From assembly GCA_017523605.1 (NCBI GenBank), contig JAFWVZ010000194.1, positions 1 through 10,200 of the forward strand: a stretch of DNA of 10,200 nt, read 5' to 3'. The notes beneath the pieces are model-generated. The model did not search any database. It worked only from the letters and a program-made list of their open reading frames with translations, and was not told the DNA's origin. The stretch is from Bacillota bacterium (GTDB taxonomy: Bacteria > Bacillota > Clostridia > Peptostreptococcales > Anaerovoracaceae). Each line of letters opens with the position of its first letter. Position 1 is the stretch's first letter. Both the position numbers and the translations under genes were made by a program. Below, piece after piece: positions 1-6,794 of this stretch.

Positions 1-947
1 TATTTCCAGATCGTCTTCCTGGCCGGAGCTTTGCTGCCGAACACCTTCGTCCTGCTGAAATTGTAGTCCACCAGCGAAGATATGATCCTTGCGGCGGCAG
101 TAGGAACGAACAGGCTGGCAGTCGTGTAATCCTTTATGAAATGCTTGTTTATGAACGCCGCAGCGGCCGCGAAGATGCCCACGCCCTTTTCCGTAAGTGC
201 GTTAAGTACGGTGAACACGATCAGGTCCACTAACGTTGCAATGCAGGAACCCAGAACAAAGAGGATTATAGGTTTGTATATCCTGTAGGAATCCTTGAAA
301 ACGTTAAAGTGCGAGCTGCTGTTGTCGTCTATGTATACGGTGTTGATGGGTATCTCTCCGTAGGGAATGCCGTGATCTTTTATGTAGATCAGCATGTTTG
401 TCTCGTACTCGTAGCGGTCGCCCTGCACCTCTTCAGCGAATGCTTTAAGGTACTGAGCAGGAATAGCCCTGAGACCGGTCTGAGTGTCCGTAAGCTTTAT
501 TCCGTAAACAGCTCTGTATATGAACGCTGAAATGCGGTTACCGAGTCTGTTATGAGTGGGGACATGGCTCTGGGAGAAGTCTCTGCATCCGAGTATCACC
601 TGCCCAGGCCTGGACTTCATCTCATTGCACAGCCTTACGGTATCCTCCGGAGTATGCTGCCCGTCGCCGTCCACGGTTATTACGGCTTCTGCGTCCGGTA
701 TGTTCTCCGCAACATAAGCGAAGGCGTCGCGCAGCGCCCTTCCCTTGCCTTTGTTTACTTCGTGCACAACAAGTCTGCATTCGGGATGTTCAGCAAGAGC
801 TTTGCGGAATGGCTCCTTGCAGCCTTCGGAACTTCCGTCGTCCACAAGGACTATATGCTTAAATCCGGCATCTATCATGCCGTCTACTGTGCTGTTTAGT
901 TTTTCGTCCGGATCCAGGGACGGTATTATTATAACGGTATTTTTCAT
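1..947 (-). CDS. Bifunctional GT2 glycosyltransferase / GtrA-like membrane protein (partial, C-terminus beyond the left edge)
   Basis: Reading from ATG at 947, 315 codons stay open to the window edge. Residues 1 to about 215 are a GT-A glycosyltransferase family 2 domain of the dolichol-phosphate mannosyltransferase (DPM1) type: the start MKNTVIIIPSLDPDEKL, the nucleotide-binding VDDGSS at residues 35-40, the metal-binding TVDGDGQH at 91-98, and DTQTGLRAIP at about 154-163. From about residue 225 the chain becomes hydrophobic and matches a GtrA-like membrane domain, ending in DYNFSRTKVFG as GtrA proteins often do. Proteins of this build transfer a sugar from a nucleotide sugar to a lipid carrier, or flip the product, for cell-surface glycans; the sugar is unknown. 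There is no Shine-Dalgarno before the ATG, and a good promoter lies immediately upstream, so the mRNA is probably leaderless. The gene stands alone behind the gap terminator. The start is supported by the typical family N-terminus. Confidence 0.88.
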   Translation of the reverse strand, partial: MKNTVIIIPSLDPDEKLNSTVDGMIDAGFKHIVLVDDGSSEGCKEPFRKALAEHPECRLVVHEVNKGKGRALRDAFAYVAENIPDAEAVITVDGDGQHTPEDTVRLCNEMKSRPGQVILGCRDFSQSHVPTHNRLGNRISAFIYRAVYGIKLTDTQTGLRAIPAQYLKAFAEEVQGDRYEYETNMLIYIKDHGIPYGEIPINTVYIDDNSSSHFNVFKDSYRIYKPIILFVLGSCIATLVDLIVFTVLNALTEKGVGIFAAAAAFINKHFIKDYTTASLFVPTAAARIISSLVDYNFSRTKVFGSKAPARKTIWK

Positions 948-955
948 ATCAATGG

Positions 956-984
956 ATTCTACCACAAAAATATGTATCTTCCAA
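956..984 (-). promoter_or_regulatory. Sigma-A-type promoter of the GT2/GtrA gene
   Basis: Read on the minus strand: -35 TTGGAA (979-984), a 17-base spacer, then -10 TAGAAT (956-961) preceded by TGG, which makes an extended -10. Transcription is predicted to begin at about 949, only two bases before the ATG at 947. Confidence 0.6.
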
Positions 985-1015
985 CAAATTTTCGGGAAGA
1001 AGCCTTCATCCGGGC

Positions 1016-1046
1016 AATAAAACTCCCGCGCCGTGAAGCGCGGGAG
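1016..1046 (-). terminator. Intrinsic terminator after gap
   Basis: A perfect 9-bp GC stem (1038-1046 with 1023-1031) closes a six-base loop and is followed on the minus strand by TTTTATTG. It lies about 30 bases past the gap stop. The plus strand also shows a T-run (1050-1054) beyond the stem, so it may work in both directions. Confidence 0.88.
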
Positions 1047-1077
1047 ACGTTTTTACTGTTCGGTTTTATACCTTAAC

Positions 1078-2085
1078 TTAGCCCTTTACCTTTGCGATGT
1101 GCGCAAGCAGACGGAGCATGTTGCAGGTGAAACCGTACTCGTTGTCGTACCATGCGATCAGCTTCATGAAGTGACCGTTCAGAGCGATGCCTGCCTGAGC
1201 GTCGAATACGCTGGCGTTGGTCTCGCCGATGATGTCGGTGGAAACGATGGGCTGATCCTCGTAGCGCATTACGCCCTTCAGCTCGCCTTCGCAGGCCTCC
1301 TTAACGGCTGCGCATACTTCCTCGTAGGTAGCTTCCTTAGCAAGGCTTACGGTAAGGTCTACTACGGAGCCGTCCGGGGACGGAATACGCATGGACATAC
1401 CGGTGAGCTTGCCCTACAGGGACGGGATGACCTTGCCTACAGCCTTGGCTGCGCCGGTGGTGGACGGGATTATGTTGTCGTAGCAGGTACGGCCCAGACG
1501 GAAGTTCTTCTTGGAGTAGTCGTCTACTACGAACTGTGTGGCGGTAGCCGCGTGTACGGTGGTCATGAGTCCTTCGACTATGCCGAACTTGTCGTTGAGT
1601 ACCTTTGCCAGAGGAGCAAGGCAGTTGGTGGTGCAGGATGCGGCGGAAGCGGTGGAGAGCTTCGGGTCGAAGGTCTCGTGGTTTACGCCGTATACGAACA
1701 TCGGGGTCTTGTCCTTTGCGGGAGCGCTCATGAGAACGAACTTAGCTCCTGCAGCCAGATGCGGCTGAACGCTCTCTTCTGTAAGGAAAGCGCCTGTGCA
1801 GTCTACTACGTACTCTGCGCCGAGCTTGCCCCAGCCAAGGTTTGCGGGGTTGCGGTCGTTGAGCAGCGGAATGGCCTTGCCGTTGATGATGAGATGGCTC
1901 TCATCGTAGCCTACGGTGCCTTCCCACTTGCCGTGAACGGTGTCGTACATGAAGTAATAAGCCAGCATCTCGGGAGTCTTGTCCGGTGCGTTGATGGCAA
2001 CGATGTCCATGTCTCCCCTGCGGGTAGCTTCACGTGCGGTAAGACGTCCGATGCGGCCGAATCCGTTGATTCCGATCTTGATCAT
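1078..2085 (-). pseudogene. gap: Glyceraldehyde-3-phosphate dehydrogenase (type I), interrupted by an in-frame TAG codon
   Basis: The frame from ATG 2085 to TAA 1078 is 335 codons, the normal length for GAPDH, with a single in-frame TAG at 1414-1416 (codon 224). Before it: Rossmann motif INGFGRIGR (residues 6-14), catalytic ASCTTNC with Cys151, and His178 in TTVHA. After it: GKLTGMSMRIP with the substrate Arg233, and WYDNEYG near the end. Reading through gives an unbroken family sequence, so this is one gene with one nonsense codon, not two genes. The residue replaced is usually Asn, Lys or Gln; Lys (AAG) or Gln (CAG) is one base from TAG. The product would catalyse the NAD(P)-dependent glyceraldehyde-3-phosphate to 1,3-bisphosphoglycerate step of glycolysis; a 223-residue stump would lack half the catalytic domain. 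A strong AGGAGG site (2095-2100) precedes the ATG. The position usually holding the NAD-selecting Asp is Ala33. Identity is certain; whether the TAG is real, read through or an error is open. Confidence 0.9.
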
Positions 2086-2129
2086 TATTGAAATCCTCCT
2101 ATTAAAAAATTACATTATTTGCAAATTTA

Positions 2130-2158
2130 ATTTTACTCTTTTCCGGCCTGTTCTACAA
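2130..2158 (-). promoter_or_regulatory. Probable promoter of gap, overlapping the end of the upstream gene
   Basis: On the minus strand, TTGTAG (2153-2158), 17 bases, then TAAAAT (2130-2135). This would give a leader of about 38 bases with the AGGAGG ribosome site inside it. The -35 is weak (three of six), and gap could also be read through from the upstream gene, which ends only 47 bases before it. Confidence 0.4.
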
Positions 2159-3092
2159 GCATTTTCCGCAGTAAAGCGGCGCATTTGCGCATGTCTTCCG
2201 GCGGCTTTGCGGAAACGCTGACTAAATGTCCGTCCTCCGGGTGCGCAAAGGACAAAGCTCCTGCATGCAGAGCCTGCCTGGGCATCCACTCGGGATCCTC
2301 CGCATATCCGTAAAGCTGGGCGTAGAGCTCGTCTCCCACAAGCGGATGTCCGATGTGTGTCATGTGCACCCTTATCTGGTGTGTCCTTCCTGTATCCAGC
2401 TTTATCTCCACGATGCTGTAACCCTGCAGCTGCCCCGTATCCTTTATGTCAAAGGTCTCCAGCGTCTTAAAATGCGTTACGGACGGGTAACCTTCAGGCG
2501 ACACCATGCGCCTTGCCTTATGGTTCGGATCCTTAAGTATCGGCAGGTCTATGGTTCCGGACGGCTCCGTTATTCCGTGGACTATGGCCGTATAGATCTT
2601 GTCCACCCTGTTCGCCGCCATCTCGCTTTGCAGAAAGTCCTGGCAATGCGCGTTCTTGGCAACGATCAGAAGTCCGGACGTATTCATGTCCAGACGGTTG
2701 ACGAATCTGGGTTTAAAGACCTCGCCCGTCTGCTGCATGCGGAATGCCAGAGCATTGGCAAGCGTTCCGTCCGGGAAGTTGTGCGTGGGATGCACTATAA
2801 GTCCCGCCTGCTTGTTTACTACAAGCAGGTCTTCGTCCTCGTACACGATGTCCAGCGGAATGTTCTGGGGATCGAAATAGCTCGTCTCCTCCGGATACCT
2901 TACGCTTACCACGTCCCCCGCCTTTACCCTGTGCCTTACTCCACACCTTTCTCCGTTGAGCATTATGCCTCCCAGAGGCTTTATCTTCTTAAGAAGGTGC
3001 GAACTGAGCTTAAGGCGCAGACGCAGTATCTCCTTTACCAGAAGTCCCTCGTCGGCCGGTGTGCAGTTGTATGAAATGTCAGGTCTTTCCAT
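2133..3092 (-). CDS. RluA-family pseudouridine synthase
   Basis: A 319-residue protein with the RluA/RluD layout. An S4-like RNA-binding region lies at about residues 14-65 (KIKPLGGIMLNGERC, then VKAGDVVSV). The catalytic domain runs from about 80 to 290, with DIVYEDEDLLVVNKQAGLIVHP, the catalytic motif VNRLDMNTSGLLIVAKN with Asp135, and GRTHQIRVHM at 235-244. These enzymes turn specific uridines in rRNA or tRNA into pseudouridine. The exact target cannot be told; an S4 domain is usual for RluC/RluD-type rRNA enzymes. The common HRLD motif reads NRLD here, but the catalytic Asp is kept. Spacing to gap is 47 bases on the same strand. The ribosome site (CGGGA, 8 bases before the ATG) is weak. 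A promoter facing this way sits in the divergent region upstream. Confidence 0.9.
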   Translation of the reverse strand: MERPDISYNCTPADEGLLVKEILRLRLKLSSHLLKKIKPLGGIMLNGERCGVRHRVKAGDVVSVRYPEETSYFDPQNIPLDIVYEDEDLLVVNKQAGLIVHPTHNFPDGTLANALAFRMQQTGEVFKPRFVNRLDMNTSGLLIVAKNAHCQDFLQSEMAANRVDKIYTAIVHGITEPSGTIDLPILKDPNHKARRMVSPEGYPSVTHFKTLETFDIKDTGQLQGYSIVEIKLDTGRTHQIRVHMTHIGHPLVGDELYAQLYGYAEDPEWMPRQALHAGALSFAHPEDGHLVSVSAKPPEDMRKCAALLRKMLVEQAGKE

Positions 3093-3145
3093 TTATATTC
3101 CCGATGCCTGATGACGTTCTTTTTTCAACGATTTTTTCCCTGTTG

Positions 3146-3175
3146 ATTATACTCCATTTGTTACAAATATGACAT
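3146..3175 (-). promoter_or_regulatory. Probable promoter of the RluA-family gene
   Basis: On the minus strand a perfect TATAAT (3146-3151) is preceded, after 18 bases, by ATGTCA (3170-3175), four of six to the -35 consensus. The predicted start near 3139 leaves a leader of about 46 bases. A palindrome lies in the spacer. Confidence 0.5.
3156..3168. promoter_or_regulatory. 13-bp palindrome between divergent promoters, possible operator
   Basis: ATTTGTTACAAAT is a perfect 6-1-6 inverted repeat placed in the -35/-10 spacer of the leftward promoter and about 50 bases upstream of the rightward -10. Position and symmetry suggest a repressor site; no regulator can be named. A second perfect 6-1-6 palindrome with the same TGTTACA core (TTATGTTACATAA) lies at 7409-7421 just past folC, so the word may simply be AT-rich chance. 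Confidence 0.25.
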
Positions 3176-3215
3176 AGCAAGATTCCATTTATGTATAGCA
3201 CGGTATTAGTAATTA

Positions 3216-3224
3216 TGATATAAT
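3216..3224 (+). promoter_or_regulatory. Extended -10 promoter of the oxaloacetate decarboxylase operon
   Basis: TGATATAAT combines a TGn extension with a perfect TATAAT (3219-3224). No good -35 is found at 16-18 bases, which the extension can offset. Transcription would begin at about 3231, giving a 40-base leader with GAGGTAAG (3260-3267) as the ribosome site before ATG 3271. Confidence 0.55.
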
Positions 3225-3270
3225 TCGTAGCGACATTTTATCAATATTTGACAAAAAATGAGGTAAGCTA

Positions 3271-4650
3271 ATGATTCGATTAACTGAAACAGTATTGCGT
3301 GACGCAAACCAGTCGCTCATCGCAACCCGCCTGCCTTTCGAGAAGTTCGAGCCTATCCTTTCCGAAATGGATAAGGCCGGATACTACTCCTGCGAGGTAT
3401 GGGGCGGGGCAACATTCGACGTCTGCCTCAGGTTCCTCAACGAGGATCCGTGGGAAAGACTCAGGAAGATCCGCGAAGCTATGCCCAACACCAAGCTTCA
3501 GATGCTCCTGCGCGGACAGAACATCCTCGGATATGCTCACTATCCGGATGACATCGTACGCCGCTTCGTAAGAGCATCCGTAAAGAACGGCATAGACATC
3601 ATAAGGATCTTCGACGCTCTCAACGACGTGGATAACCTTAAGGTAGCCATCGAAGAGACCGTCAAGTCCGGCGCAATGGCGTCCGGAGCCATCTCCTACA
3701 CCATCAGCCCTGTACATACTCTGGAAAACTATGTAAAGCTGGTAAAGGAAATGGCAGCCATGGGCGTAGGCTCCATATGCATCAAGGACATGGCGGGCCT
3801 GCTCACACCTAAGAACGCTTACGATCTGGTATCCGCCATCAAGGATGCCGTAGACCTTCCGGTAGTAATGCATACGCACTGCACCACCGGTCTTGCGTTC
3901 ATGACTTACCTCAAGGGCGTGGAAGCCGGCGCGGACGTAATAGACACCGCCATCTCCCCGTTCTCCGGCGGAACTTCCCAGCCGGCAACGGAGACCCTCT
4001 CCTACACCCTCAGAGAGCTCGGCTACGACACCGGACTCAACAAGGAAGCTCTGCACAAGATCGCTGCTTACTTCAAGCCGATCAGAGCCGAGTACCTTGC
4101 GAACGGAACTCTCAACCCGATCTCCCTTACCACAGATACCGAATGCCTCCAGTACCAGATCCCGGGCGGAATGCTCTCCAACCTGCTCAGCCAGCTGAAG
4201 ATGCTCAACGTCCCCGACAAGTTCGAAGAGGCTCTTAAGGAGACCCCGAAGGTCCGCGAGGACATGGGATTCCCGCCGCTCGTAACCCCCACCAGCCAGC
4301 TGGTCGGAAACATGGCGGTACAGAACGTGCTCGCAGGCGAAAGATACAAGAACGTAAGCTCCGAGATAAAGGCTTACTGCCGCGGTGAGTACGGCAAGAC
4401 CCCTGCTCCCATCAACGAGGAAGTAAGAAAGAAGATCCTCGGCGACGTTAAGCCCATCGAAGGCCGTTACGCAGAGACACTTCCCACCGACACCTTCGAG
4501 AAGGCTCAGGAGAAGCTGGGCGATCTCGCCAAGACCGAAGAAGACGTACTCAGCTACATCGCATTCCCGTCCGTAGCCGAAAAGTTCCTTACGGATCGCA
4601 AGGCTAAGGAAGAGAACGTATGGACGTTCAGCATCGAGGAGGTCAAATAA
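3271..4650 (+). CDS. oadA: Oxaloacetate decarboxylase, alpha subunit (carboxyltransferase, without biotin domain)
   Basis: A 459-residue protein whose first 280 or so residues form the HMGL-like TIM barrel of biotin-dependent carboxyltransferases. Metal and active-site positions are visible: ETVLRDANQS with Asp11, IKDMAGLL with Lys172 (the carboxylated lysine of the family), HTH at 201-203, and SPFSGGTSQPATE at 229-241. The rest (about 290-455) is the conserved PYC/OADA region. It transfers CO2 from oxaloacetate to biotin and releases pyruvate. Classical OadA carries its own C-terminal biotin domain; here the chain stops before it and biotin sits on a separate protein encoded two genes downstream. 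The same domain occurs in pyruvate carboxylase subunit B, but the following oadB-type gene decides for the Na+ pump. Its TAA overlaps the next ATG by one base. Confidence 0.93.
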   Translation: MIRLTETVLRDANQSLIATRLPFEKFEPILSEMDKAGYYSCEVWGGATFDVCLRFLNEDPWERLRKIREAMPNTKLQMLLRGQNILGYAHYPDDIVRRFVRASVKNGIDIIRIFDALNDVDNLKVAIEETVKSGAMASGAISYTISPVHTLENYVKLVKEMAAMGVGSICIKDMAGLLTPKNAYDLVSAIKDAVDLPVVMHTHCTTGLAFMTYLKGVEAGADVIDTAISPFSGGTSQPATETLSYTLRELGYDTGLNKEALHKIAAYFKPIRAEYLANGTLNPISLTTDTECLQYQIPGGMLSNLLSQLKMLNVPDKFEEALKETPKVREDMGFPPLVTPTSQLVGNMAVQNVLAGERYKNVSSEIKAYCRGEYGKTPAPINEEVRKKILGDVKPIEGRYAETLPTDTFEKAQEKLGDLAKTEEDVLSYIAFPSVAEKFLTDRKAKEENVWTFSIEEVK

Positions 4651-5024
4651 TGGAAGTTACAAGCACTGCAGCCAACCTGGCGATATCGAAGCTCACCTTC
4701 GGTGAAGGTGTCCTCTACGCCGTCCTGGGCATGCTGGTAGTATTCTTCGCGCTGGTGCTGATAATGCTGATCATCAAGATCCTCATAAAGGCAACCGACA
4801 AGAAGAAGGCGGAACCCGCACCTGCAGCGGCAGCACCGGCTCCCGCAGAAGTACCTGCAGAACCGGTAAAGAGAGACGATCCCGCACCGGGAACCTCCGG
4901 AGACATAAAGCTCTACACTACCGATCCAAAAGAAGCTGCAATGATAATGGCTATCGTGGCAGACGCTCTTGGAAAGCCGCTCAACGAACTCAGGTTTAAG
5001 TCGATAAGGGAAATAAAGGAATGA
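4650..5024 (+). CDS. oadG: Oxaloacetate decarboxylase gamma-like subunit (OadG)
   Basis: 124 residues. One N-terminal membrane helix (about residues 20-46) is followed by a Lys-rich turn, an Ala/Pro linker (about 55-70), and a short C-terminal domain (from about 87: LYTTDPKEAAMIMAIVADAL ending in LRFKSIREIKE) typical of clostridial OadG proteins. OadG anchors and assembles the alpha and beta subunits at the membrane; in enterobacterial enzymes it binds zinc through a C-terminal His motif, which is not evident here. ATG 4650 is chosen because GAGGAGG (4636-4642) lies at good distance and the start overlaps the oadA stop (TAATG), implying coupled translation. It overlaps the next frame by an ATGA junction or sits just before it, depending on the start used there. 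Confidence 0.82.
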   Translation: MEVTSTAANLAISKLTFGEGVLYAVLGMLVVFFALVLIMLIIKILIKATDKKKAEPAPAAAAPAPAEVPAEPVKRDDPAPGTSGDIKLYTTDPKEAAMIMAIVADALGKPLNELRFKSIREIKE

Positions 5025-5029
5025 ATATC

Positions 5030-5434
5030 ATGAAGTACAAAGTAAATCTTAATAACAAGGTATACGAAGTCGTCGTTGAAGACGGTCAGGCTATGCTTAT
5101 AGACGAATACGAGCTCAAGGCTCCCAAGGCTCCTGCTCCCAAGGCTGCTCCCGCAGCACCGGCTCCGGCAGCAGCTCCCGCACCCGCAGCTGCTCCTGCT
5201 GCAGCACCTGCAGCAGCTGTAGACGGATGCAAGATCACCTCGCCGCTTCCGGGCAACATTCTTAACATCAAGGTCACTCAGGGCCAGGCTGTAAAGTCCG
5301 GCGACGTCCTCCTCATCATCGAAGCCATGAAGATGGAGAACGAAGTCCTTGCTCCGCAGGACGGCACCGTAAAGCAGATCGCAACATCCAAGGGTGCTGT
5401 TGTCGCAACAGGCGACCTGCTCCTTGTCATCTAG
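5030..5434 (+). CDS. Biotin carboxyl carrier protein of the decarboxylase complex
   Basis: 134 residues from ATG 5030. A short N-terminal segment (MKYKVNLNNKVYEVVVEDG) is followed by a very Ala/Pro-rich flexible linker (about residues 31-63) and a biotinyl domain (from about 66) with EAMKMENE, where Lys101 is the biotin site. The swinging biotin takes CO2 from oxaloacetate at OadA and delivers it to OadB at the membrane. An in-frame ATG at 5021 overlaps the oadG stop as ATGA, but AAAGGA (5015-5020) touches it; the same site is nine bases from 5030, so 5030 is preferred. The gene ends with TAG, in the GGAG-containing leader of oadB. The linker codons are repetitive (GCTCCT/GCAGCA blocks). Glutaconyl-CoA and methylmalonyl-CoA decarboxylases use very similar carriers; the neighbours set the assignment. 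Confidence 0.9.
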   Translation: MKYKVNLNNKVYEVVVEDGQAMLIDEYELKAPKAPAPKAAPAAPAPAAAPAPAAAPAAAPAAAVDGCKITSPLPGNILNIKVTQGQAVKSGDVLLIIEAMKMENEVLAPQDGTVKQIATSKGAVVATGDLLLVI

Positions 5435-5445
5435 GAGACTGAACA

Positions 5446-6714
5446 ATGGAAAACATAATCGCAACCTTAGGCAGACTGGGACAGACTTCCGGATTCTACG
5501 GACTGTTCGCGGACTGGCGCCAGATCGTAATGATCGTCATCGCCTGCGTGCTTCTGTACCTCGGTCTTGTAAAGAAATTCGAGCCGCTTCTTCTTGTAGG
5601 CATAGCCTTCGGAATGCTGCTCACCAACCTTCCGTTCGGCAACATGTACAACCCGGAGCTCTGGGACCTGTACATCGCCAACGGACAGCAAGTCGCATCG
5701 CTTTCACCTGAACTCCAGGCATTCATCGCCGAGCACGGACTGATCTTCGCGGACGGCATAGTCCAGATGTCCTTTACGGAACTGATACATGCCGGCGGAC
5801 TTCTGGACATAATGTATATCGGTGTTAAGATAGGTCTCTATCCTTCCCTGATATTCATGGGCGTAGGCACAATGACGGACTTCGGTCCCCTGCTTGCCAA
5901 TCCCAAGTCCCTGCTTCTGGGTGCTGCTGCCCAGCTGGGAATATTCGTAGCGTTCCTGCTTGCGATAGTCATTGGATTCCCGGCTAACGTTGCCGCTTCC
6001 ATAGGCATCATCGGAGGAGCTGACGGTCCTACCGCCATCTGGCTCACTTCCAAGCTTGCCCCGGATTATCTGGCGCCTATCGCCATAGCGGCCTACTCCT
6101 ACATGGCTCTCATCCCGATGATACAGCCTCCCGTAATGAAGGCTCTCACCACCAAGGAAATGAGAGAGACCAAGATGGAGCAGCTCCGTCCGGTATCCAA
6201 GACCCAGAAGATCCTGTTCCCGATCATAGTTACCATATTCACCTGCCTGCTGCTGCCCTCCGTGGCACCGCTGCTCGGCTGCCTGATGCTCGGAAACCTC
6301 TTCAAGGAATCCGGTGTTACCGACAGACTTTCCGATACCGCGCAGAACGCAATGATGAACATCGTAACCATCTTCCTGGCGACCTCCGTAGGTGCTACCG
6401 CAAGATACGACAGGTTCCTCAACTGGAAGACCCTGGCGATCATCGTTCTCGGACTTCTGGCGTTCGAATTCGCTACCTGCGGCGGCCTGCTGCTCGGCAG
6501 ACTCATGTACAGGATCACCAAGGGCAAAATCAACCCGCTCATCGGTTCCGCCGGCGTTTCCGCAGTTCCGATGGCTGCCCGTGTTTCCCAGAAAGTCGGC
6601 CAGGAGGCCAATCCGTCCAACTTCCTTCTCATGCATGCCATGGGACCGAACGTTGCCGGTGTAATAGGATCAGCTGTTGCGGCAGGGTTCCTGCTTGCAG
6701 TTTTCGGCGGCTGA
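5446..6714 (+). CDS. oadB: Oxaloacetate decarboxylase beta subunit, Na+-translocating
   Basis: 422 residues with many membrane helices. This is the carboxybiotin decarboxylase and Na+ channel of the pump: it decarboxylates biotin-CO2 and exports Na+. Key residues of the family are present: GGADGPTAI with Asp193, Tyr219 in AAYSYMALIPMIQPP, and Ser372 in GSAGVSAVPMAARV. Their spacing matches Asp203, Tyr229 and Ser382 of the Klebsiella protein. The C-terminal HAMGPNVAGVIGSAVAAG is also typical. An extra loop of about 40 residues (roughly 66-105) lies between the first and next helices. The gene begins 11 bases after the biotin carrier stop with AGGAGA as the ribosome site, and ends the operon with TGA just before a terminator. 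Homologous GcdB and MmdB subunits cannot be fully excluded by sequence, but oadA upstream makes oxaloacetate the substrate. Confidence 0.93.
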   Translation: MENIIATLGRLGQTSGFYGLFADWRQIVMIVIACVLLYLGLVKKFEPLLLVGIAFGMLLTNLPFGNMYNPELWDLYIANGQQVASLSPELQAFIAEHGLIFADGIVQMSFTELIHAGGLLDIMYIGVKIGLYPSLIFMGVGTMTDFGPLLANPKSLLLGAAAQLGIFVAFLLAIVIGFPANVAASIGIIGGADGPTAIWLTSKLAPDYLAPIAIAAYSYMALIPMIQPPVMKALTTKEMRETKMEQLRPVSKTQKILFPIIVTIFTCLLLPSVAPLLGCLMLGNLFKESGVTDRLSDTAQNAMMNIVTIFLATSVGATARYDRFLNWKTLAIIVLGLLAFEFATCGGLLLGRLMYRITKGKINPLIGSAGVSAVPMAARVSQKVGQEANPSNFLLMHAMGPNVAGVIGSAVAAGFLLAVFGG

Positions 6715-6740
6715 GAAATAGCTTACCAATCAAATATATA

Positions 6741-6767
6741 GACCGGGCCTTTACGGTCCGGTCTTTT
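6741..6767 (+). terminator. Intrinsic terminator of the oad operon
   Basis: A 9-bp stem with one G-U pair (6741-6749 with 6755-6763) closes a five-base loop and is followed by TTTTATTG. It begins 27 bases past the oadB stop. Its left half also matches a distant inverted copy at 6976-6988. Confidence 0.88.
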
Positions 6768-6794
6768 ATTGCGCTATGCACAATAGTGATTGGA

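Noticed and set aside
1078..1398. Separate short gene for the C-terminal half of GAPDH
   Set aside because: It is in the same frame as the upstream half, separated only by the TAG and a few family-matching codons, and its internal ATG has no ribosome site.
1033..2091. Long plus-strand open frame opposite gap (352 codons)
   Set aside because: It is the antisense shadow of gap, with no family features; the minus strand carries clear GAPDH motifs.
3248..3253. Perfect TTGACA -35 box just before oadA
   Set aside because: A matching -10 would fall at or inside the oadA start codon, and nothing like TATAAT is there. The extended -10 at 3216-3224 is the better promoter.
5146..5220. Tandem DNA repeat in the biotin carrier gene
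   Set aside because: The repetition reflects the Ala/Pro linker codons of a biotin carrier, a common protein feature, not a separate repeat element.
5704..6636. Minus-strand open frame (310 codons) inside oadB
   Set aside because: oadB on the plus strand has all catalytic residues; the reverse frame has low-quality composition and no motif.
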